Shown here piece by piece: positions 57,346 to 64,000 of a DNA stretch of 64,000 nt (the stretch's first letter is position 1; each line of letters starts with the position of its first letter). The stretch comes from Nymphaea colorata. Lineage: Eukaryota > Streptophyta > Magnoliopsida > Nymphaeales > Nymphaeaceae. The position numbers and the translations under genes are program-made. The notes under the pieces were generated by a model. It did not search any database. It worked only from the letters and a program-made list of their open reading frames with translations, and had not been told where the DNA came from. The stretch covers positions 746,001 to 810,000 of the forward strand of contig NC_045141.1 of the NCBI RefSeq assembly GCF_008831285.2. Direction: 5' to 3'.

Positions 57346-58496
57346 CATTATTGATTACATATTTACAGGTTCATTCCCCTTTTAATGATTATTCTCAATT
57401 TCTTGGGAAACTTTCCAAGATACATATAAATATTTTACACGTCCAGTGACATATGGATATGCTCCAGTGCTGAAATCTATAAAATTTTAAAAGATTCTTG
57501 AAATCTGATTTGTGGTTCAAATATTCTATAGTTATAATTAAAAAGCAAGCTGCCAACTGGGAACCTTATATGACACACCACAAGGTATGCACACAAAGCA
57601 AACAATCTAACGGAAACTTTCTGCTGTGTAATGAAAGGCCATGAGTTTTTTCACGGCCGCTTTATAAAAGAAGGTGATGACTTTTACAGCATGAGCTGCT
57701 TGTTTTCTTTGACACAATTTTACTTCTTGTGGTAGTAAGTGATAATTCTTGTAGCATCTTTGTTTATATTCTGTTCGGCTAAAAGTAAAGACTTCAAGGC
57801 TCCTTTTTTTTTTAATTGGTGAAAACTATAGAACAAAGGGCATAAAGTTCTTTTTAACCCTTACGTAGAGGGATGCTGAGAGATCTCAAAGATGAAGCTA
57901 GGAATTTTTTGTTGTAGGAACCAAACTATAGTTTCTAAATTTTTACAGATCCAGAAATATATTTATTTTATTTTATACAGGATAAACTAAAATATTTGAA
58001 ATTTAAAAGTAACTTTTTTTATTTTTTTAAAATCCAAGAAGAAATACATCCCCTACCAGGCCCCCCTGCATCCAGTACTCCCTCTCTCTATAATTTTGTT
58101 GGTCAAAGCCTTTGGTCCCCATGACTGAGGGTTGCGCTTTGAGAATGAAAAGTGAAAAAAAAGAAGAAGAAAAATTTAGCATATTTTTATAATTAAAATT
58201 TACAAAAAAAAAATCGCCCCCACCATGTTCAAGGTTGGACACTTCTGATTGTGGACCTGATTTTGAACTGTGGCTAGTAAAAAAGCATTGTGCCATTACT
58301 AATCAAGTTTGTGTTCCTTTATGTTTTATGCCATATTCAGGACGAAGTCCACTTTGTGTTATGGAGATCCAACCCGATTATGTCTATGTTTGGGATCATA
58401 AGCTTCTTGGATCCAAATTCAGTTTTGAAAAGTAGAGCTTACATCTGAATCCCAAGTCCTTGCTGAATCCAAACCACTGGCATCCATTGTTGCGCA
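57346..58496. other. No gene seen
   Basis: AT-rich spacer with A-runs. The open frames at 58027-58435 match no family I recognise. Confidence 0.4.
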
Positions 58497-58870
58497 TAGG
58501 GATGCCTATATATCTGCTTTGGATGGAAAATCTAATCGATCTGTTTCGAAGAAATCGGATATGAAAAAGAAAAACATATCCTATTAAAAAGTAGGATTGA
58601 ATTCAGCTTTAATAATTTGCTTTCGGATATACATAAACATCCGGTTGGATTTGGATATGGATTTGAATCAGATTTGTTGTTAAGCAAATATCCTATATCT
58701 AATGTTCTTACATTTTGAAAATAGGTCAAATTCAGTTCAAAATTCGTATTTAGATATGAATATGAAAATTATATTGAAATCAAATTCATTTTGTGAAATA
58801 GGATTCCAGATTTGGATTTAGGTATGGCTAAATGTAAATCCAATTTGACTATAATCCATTAACATCCCAA
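58497..58870. mobile_element. AT-rich miniature element, diverged member
   Basis: Left end TAGGGATGCC and right end ATTAACATCCCAA are imperfect inverse complements similar to those at 23441-23860, and the interior has the same GATTTGGATATGG words. The 8-bp flanks do not match convincingly. Confidence 0.55.
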
Positions 58871-59222
58871 ATTGTGGTTGAAGGGGTAGCTTTGTCCTTC
58901 CTTCCTTTCTTTCTCCTTTGGCAACTTCTATGACAATCAGTGAGGTTAGTGGTTTCTTTTTGTGAAAGAGGCGTGAAAGATAGTTGGGCCTGCCACATGT
59001 TTTCATTATTCTTTACTTTTTCCTCTTTTCTCTTACATGCTTCTCTCGGAACAATGGCATAAACACATGGTGGCTGGTGTGGGCCGGCTGGTGGGGCCGG
59101 CTGCCGACACCAACCCATTAAAATTTTCATTGAAACAATGAATACATTCTACATTTATACAAAGAATTATAACTTACACAAACACCGTCTTTTGGTGCAT
59201 TTTATTTTCGCCCAAAGAAAGT

Positions 59223-60315
59223 GTGTCAAATGACTATAGCTTATGTAAGCAACATAATGTAAGTTGTTACTCTTCATTGAAATTCTCTAACCATTATAGA
59301 CACGCAATGTGCACTCGATTGCAGCTCTCTATAAGCCAGCAAACGATGTTCATAATATTGTTGAAACGACAAGTTGCACCACTCAAAGGTGAAGGGGTGC
59401 AATTACTCAAATACGTGTAAAAAATAAACATGGTCTTTGATAAAAATGGTTTTAAGTGGCGAACATCAGCTAATAAGTGCCAGATTATAATGCATATAAA
59501 AAACGTGAAGAAAGAATGCATTTGTTGAAACGGCAAGTTGCACCACTTAAAGGTGAAGGGGTGCCATTACTCAAATACGTGTAAAAAATAAACATGGTCT
59601 TTGATAAAAATGGTTTTAAGTGGCGAACATTAGCTAATAAGTGTCGAATTATAATGTATGTCAAAAACGTGAAGAAAGAATGCATTCTATCTATATGCAA
59701 ATCAAATAAAAGTACCAAATAATTATGGGTTTGGCAAGTGTCATAGTTTAATGCATTCTATTTATATAGAAAGAAAAAAGCATCAAACATTTATAGCTTA
59801 CGCAAATACCATATTTTTAAGAGATTGAACTTTATTAAAATTCTTTAACCATTATAGACACACAATATGCACTTGGATGCAGCTATTTATAAGCTAGCAA
59901 ACCATGTCCATAATATTGTTGAAACGGCAAGTTGCACCACTTAAAGGTAAAGGGGGTGCAATTAGTCAAATACTTGTAAAAAATAAACTTGGTCTTCAAT
60001 AAAAATGGTTTTAAGAGGCGAACATTAGCTAATAAGTGTCAGATTATAATGCATATCAAGAACCTGAAGAAAGAATGCATTCTACCTATCAAATAAAAGT
60101 ACCAAATAATTATGGCTTGGGCAAGTGTCATAGTTTAATGCTTTCTATTTATATACAAAGAAAAAAGAATTAAACATTTATAGCTTATGCAAACACCATA
60201 TTTTAAGGATTGAACCTAATTAAAATTCTCTAACCATTATAGACACGCAATGCACACTCGGATGCAGCTCTATATAAACTAGCAAACCAATCCTGAGCTA
60301 AGTCATCCGAGAGAC
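59223..60315 (+). repeat. Tandem array of a promoter-like unit upstream of the terpene synthase
   Basis: The landmark CCATTATAGACAC occurs at 59291, 59849 and 60234, each followed by a CAATG..GCACT..GATGCAGCT block and a TATA-like box (CTCTATAAG, CTATTTATAAG, CTATATAAACT). Between them lies a GTTGAAACGGCAAGTTGCAC...GAAAGAATGCAT block, present once in the second interval and twice (59366, 59530) in the first. The unit is about 385 bases; the third copy ends in the functional position before the gene. Confidence 0.88.
60271..60278 (+). promoter_or_regulatory. TATA box of the terpene synthase
   Basis: CTCTATATAAACTAG lies 90 bases before the ATG at 60361, a normal distance for a plant gene with a leader of roughly 60 bases (AC-rich, AACAACAAATACACACAC). 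It is the third copy of the promoter-like unit. Confidence 0.8.
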
Positions 60316-60360
60316 AGTGAAAGCATTCAGCATTCAACAACAAATACACACACTGTTCTA

Positions 60361-62844
60361 ATGGCTGCTCATCTTGCCTCCCTTTCCACTCCTTTCGTTA
60401 CTTCCCCGAAGCTTGCCCCTAATACCAAGGCTCGGTTCAAGCCATGGAGCACCACCCTTGTGGGATGTGAGCTTAGGGCTGAGGGCTGCGGTAGGTCTGC
60501 TGCTCAGTGGAGGCCTTCCAGATACCAGCCAAGTACATGGAACTATGACTTCATCCAGTCCATTACCAGTGCAACATCAGTAATTTTCTATACCTCTGAT
60601 CTGACACTATTATTTTGTTTATTTTGGTATTATGATGTGATCCTAATTCAAAGACATGAAAATGAGAGCAGATCGAAACACAAAGGACCATAGTTGAAGA
60701 ATTGGGAAGAGAAGTCCGACAACTTATAACATCAACAACTGAGCAAGTGGCTCAGTTGGAGCTCCTCGATTCACTGGAACGTTTAGGTGTAGCCTATCAC
60801 TTTGAGAGTGAGGTCAGGCGATCACTAGATGCCATATGCATGAGGACTAGAGGATTTGAGGACCTCTACTCTTCTTTACTTTGCTTTAGCATTCTGAGGC
60901 AACATGGCTATAATGTTTCTGCAGGTATACATATATAGTATATAAACATGCGTTATTTCCAAAATATTGACTCAATAATTAGTTTTTAATCTAGACTGTC
61001 CATTACAATTGTGTTAATTGACACTAACCATTAAAGTTTCTTTTTACATTTCGTAGAGTTGTTTAGTAGATTTAGGGAACAGTCTGGCCGGTTTTCTGAG
61101 AATCTTCGTGAGGATGTGAGAGGGTTGCTGAGCCTCTACGAAGCATCACAACTAGCCTGTGAAGGAGAAACTGTGTTAGAAGAAGCTACGGCCTTCTCTT
61201 CAGAGCATCTTAGAGCAAGGATAAGCCGCATGTACCAGAGGATGTCTCGACAGGTGCGACGTGCTCTGCAGGTTCCTCTCCACAGAAGGGTTCACAGGGT
61301 CAAGGCCCGATAGTATATTGAGATATTCGAGAGGACGGACCGCTGAAGCCAAGTGCTGCATGAGTTCGCTAGGCTGGACTTCAACATGGTGCAGACAATC
61401 CACCAAAGAGAGCTCAGGGAGTTATCCGGGTACAATTCATTCTTGCACTTTTGCCTAAATAACTTGGTTAATAGTTGATAATAATGCAGCAACTAATGTC
61501 ATTCTATGTATATATGTATATCAGTAATGAATATCATGTATGTTACATTGTTGCTGGTCTGCATCATTGGGTCCACTAATAATCAACCATGAGTCCTTTG
61601 TTTTGGGTGTTTGCAGGTGGTGGAGGGATTTGGGCTTGGGCGAGCACATTAGCTGTGCCAGAGATAGGCTGGTGGAGAGCTACTTCATGGCGGTGGTTAA
61701 GATGCATGAGCCACAATTCTCACAGTAAAGGATGCAACTCGCCAGGGTCTCCTGCTTGATGGCCACCATTGAGGACATCTTCGGCGAGCATCAGTCTGTT
61801 GAGGAGCTCGAACACTTTGTGCAAGTTGTTGAAAGGTAAAGGGTGATTATGGTTGGTAAATTAGAGGTAGCAACTCTGTCTCTAGTTTCTGCTTCACATC
61901 GTTAGGAGCCAATGTGGGTGCTGTATATTGTATACACGCAGGTGGGATCTTCAAGCGACAGAGCAGCTGCCACAGTCACCGAGGGTCTTCTATGCGGCTG
62001 TCTACAACACGACCAACCAGATCAGCTACACTGTTCTTAGGAGGCATGGCCGTGAAATCACTTCACACATGAGGAGAGCGTTATGACACTTTCTCTATCA
62101 AATCTTTCTTCTACTCTTCACATCATCACATTAGTATATTGGCGTCACTTTCTAATTGACTTGCTCTCTTCTACTCTTGGGCAGTGGGTGGGTGTGTGCA
62201 GAGATTACTTGGTTGAAGCAAGGTAGCACCGTGCCCGACGGACACCAAGGCTAGAGGAATATTTGAGCAACATCCGGGCAGCCATGACCGGCCCTATTCT
62301 CCTTCCTGCCTACTTCTTCCTCTCCCAAAACATTGAGGAACAAACAATCCAGCAGCTGCAGTCTGAGTCCAACATCATCAACTTGTCTTCGATGATAGTT
62401 CGTCTCTCGTCTGGCCTCCAGAGATCCAGGGTTAACAGTATTAGCTTCTGAGTTGAAAATGTTCTTATTCTGTTTTTCTGTTTTGATTGGCTGAGGATCT
62501 TCTCTTTATATGTTGAACACTTGATCGAAGGTGGGATTCGGGAGAGGCAACCTGCCTAGATCGGTCCAGATTTATATAAACGAGGCAAGGGTAGCAGAGG
62601 AGCTAGCACGCAGCACATAAGGAACTTGCTAAGGGATGCATGGAGGAAGCTGAATAGGGAGCTGCTCTCTGCTCAGCAGCAGCAGCAACAGACCACCTTC
62701 TCTCGTTCCTTCATGAATGTGGCTCTCAACATTGCGAGGGTCTCCCAGTGCATGTATGACTATGAAGATGGCGTCGGTGTCTTGGAGCATGAGTCCATGG
62801 ACCATATCTACTCTCTCATTGCCGAGCCCATCCAGACTGCCTAA
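60361..62844 (+). pseudogene. TPS-b-like terpene synthase pseudogene, seven exons
   Basis: Exons by homology and splice sites: 60361-60579, 60672-60924, 61057-61429, 61617-61835, 61942-62079, 62185-62430, 62531-62844. Exon 1 has a plastid-type Ser/Thr-rich leader and RPSRYQPSTW, the R(R)x8W motif of monoterpene synthases with its first Arg changed to Trp. Exon 2 has DSLERLGVAYHFESEV and RQHGYNVS; exon 3 LYEASQL and FARLDFNMVQ; exon 4 WWRDLGLGEH and RDRLVESY. DDxxD reads EDIFG (61771-61785) and the NSE/DTE motif reads SSGLQRS (about 62407). Stops: 61311, 61344, 61726, 62224; a one-base frameshift near 62600 splits exon 7, which ends MYDYEDGVG..IAEPIQTA. Intact relatives ionise prenyl diphosphates in plastids using Mg held by these motifs; both are lost here. 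Confidence 0.93.
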
Positions 62845-63365
62845 GAAACTCACCAGTGTCGCTGTTTCCCAATCTATCAACCATGTTGGTGCCCGTTAAC
62901 CGAATCCTACTTATGATGCTATGTATCATCATGTAATAAAATGGGTACATTAATAAAATAAATTCAGTACTCTCTCTCTCTGTCACATGTATGCACACAT
63001 GTATCCAGCAAGGTTATCTGAAGATCTCGCGAGAACATGATAAGGAGCGGAGGGAAAGACGGCATTTCAGAAGTGCCGCAGCTGCTGTCGCATGACGAAG
63101 CTCGCCAAGCAGGGCATTCCAGGCGTGACTTTCTCTAGAGCGCGTTTTTGACTGGAGGCGATTCAGAGGTCGAGTAAGGTGGCGTTGGATTTGGGCACGT
63201 GTCTAGTATTTTTTATCGAATTTTCAGATTTTTTGGACAATCTTCTGGAGAGATACGGAATTTATAAGTGCCACAGGTTTCTAAAGGACCCTGCGACCTC
63301 CTGCAACCAAGAGACTCACCTGCCACCCAGACTGTCTTGAGCTTGGAATCCGCAGCACCAATATC
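62845..63365. other. 3' flank of the terpene synthase, no gene seen
   Basis: AATAAA-like signals (AATAAAATGGG near 62936 and AATAAAATAAA near 62952) fit a poly-A region about 90-110 bases after the stop. The rest, more GC-rich, may be the LTR or leader of the copia element that starts at 63366. Confidence 0.5.
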
Positions 63366-64000
63366 ATGGCCGATGCTGCTAGCTCAAGTCAAAGAGAAGA
63401 AACATTCAAGTGAGCCAAGCCACCGAGCATAATACCCAGAAAATTACCTCCACCCCACTCAATGGTGCAAACTATTTGAGTTGGGAGAAGGCTGCTCGCT
63501 TGGTTCTTAGTGGAAGATCAAAGACATGATATATTAACGGGAAAATCAAAGCTCCAGCCACTACTGATCCCAACTATGATGAATGGGAATCAGAGAATGA
63601 CTTGGTTATGGCGTGGCTGCTCAACTCAACCATCAAAGCAAATCTGTTTACATATCAAGATACCCTGCACGGAATATAGGATGCTCTAAAAGAAGTTCAC
63701 AGTGAGCAACATAATCTTTCTCAAGTATACCAGATACAATGCGAGATTGCCAATCTCATCCTCCATGACCAAGATGTGCAGCGGTACATTGGGAGACTCA
63801 GGAGTATACATAATGAGCTCCTCCAATATCGACCAGCGACCTCTGATCCAGTCATTTACAAACAGTGTTTTGAAGAAGATCAAATCTTCAAGGTCCTCGT
63901 TAGATTGAGTGAGGACTGTGAAGCCATAAGGACTCAAACCCTGAATACTATGCTGCTGTCAAAATTCAATGCAGTTTGTCAAATGATTCAGAGAGAGGTG
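63366..64000 (+). pseudogene. Ty1/copia gag, cut by the window end
   Basis: The ATG at 63366 opens MADAASSSQREETFK then a stop; in the next frame the copia gag start continues as KITSTPLNGANYLSWEKAAR, LVLSGRSKT (TGA at 63527) YINGKIKAP, DPNYDEWESENDLVMAWLLN and, after a TAG at 63677, a UBN2 region with YIGRLRSIHNELLQY. One frameshift and two stops show it is inactive in gag. Pol would lie beyond the window. Confidence 0.85.

Noticed and set aside
60361-60693. 110-codon frame running from terpene synthase exon 1 into intron 1
   Set aside because: The exon is cut at a good GT donor (60580) in the position expected for the family; the extension is intronic.

Overview
The window is nuclear DNA from a flowering plant. 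The evidence is a terpene synthase gene with the seven-exon layout of angiosperm monoterpene synthases (TPS-b-like, plastid-type leader), a DUF26 cysteine-rich secretory protein gene of the kind expanded in land plants, plant Ty1/copia and Ty3/gypsy retrotransposons primed by initiator tRNA-Met, LINE remnants, hAT-like miniature elements, and AT-rich introns and spacers. I cannot place it to family. There are no convincing tRNA, rRNA or organellar genes and no prokaryotic system.

Layout. 1-2 kb: scrambled copia pieces and two LTR ends with primer binding sites. 3.5-4.5 kb: a 178-bp tandem repeat beside a reverse-strand TATA box. 4.5-6.1 kb: copia pol pseudogene. 8.4-13 kb: one arm of an inverted repeat, a LINE remnant and an intact hAT-like miniature element. 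16-19.6 kb: decayed copia element. 20.8-26.3 kb: second copia element carrying a nested 420-bp miniature element with an 8-bp target duplication. 26.3-29.3 kb: third copia element lacking integrase. 29.3-33 kb: mixed repeats, including a captured ClpP/ClpR-like pseudo-exon. 33-37.7 kb: gypsy deletion derivative inside a fourth copia element. 38.3-39.2 kb: DUF26 gene broken by a 31-bp duplication. 39.4-44.3 kb: a complete, young copia element with an open 1330-residue polyprotein. 46-50 kb: LINE and repeat fragments. 50.4-56.4 kb: inverted copy of 26.1-33 kb, itself rearranged by an internal inversion. 57 kb: a 116-bp tandem repeat. 59.2-60.3 kb: tandem copies of a promoter-like unit. 60.4-62.8 kb: terpene synthase pseudogene. 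63.4-64 kb: start of another copia element on the + strand.

The host content is one recently broken extracellular DUF26 gene and one broken terpene synthase. Almost everything else is transposon DNA or debris rearranged by nesting, deletion and segmental duplication. The only element that still looks capable of encoding its own movement is the copia element at 39438-44264. The most unusual structures are the multiplied promoter of the terpene synthase, the nested and dated insertions, and the inverted duplication with its internal inversion.
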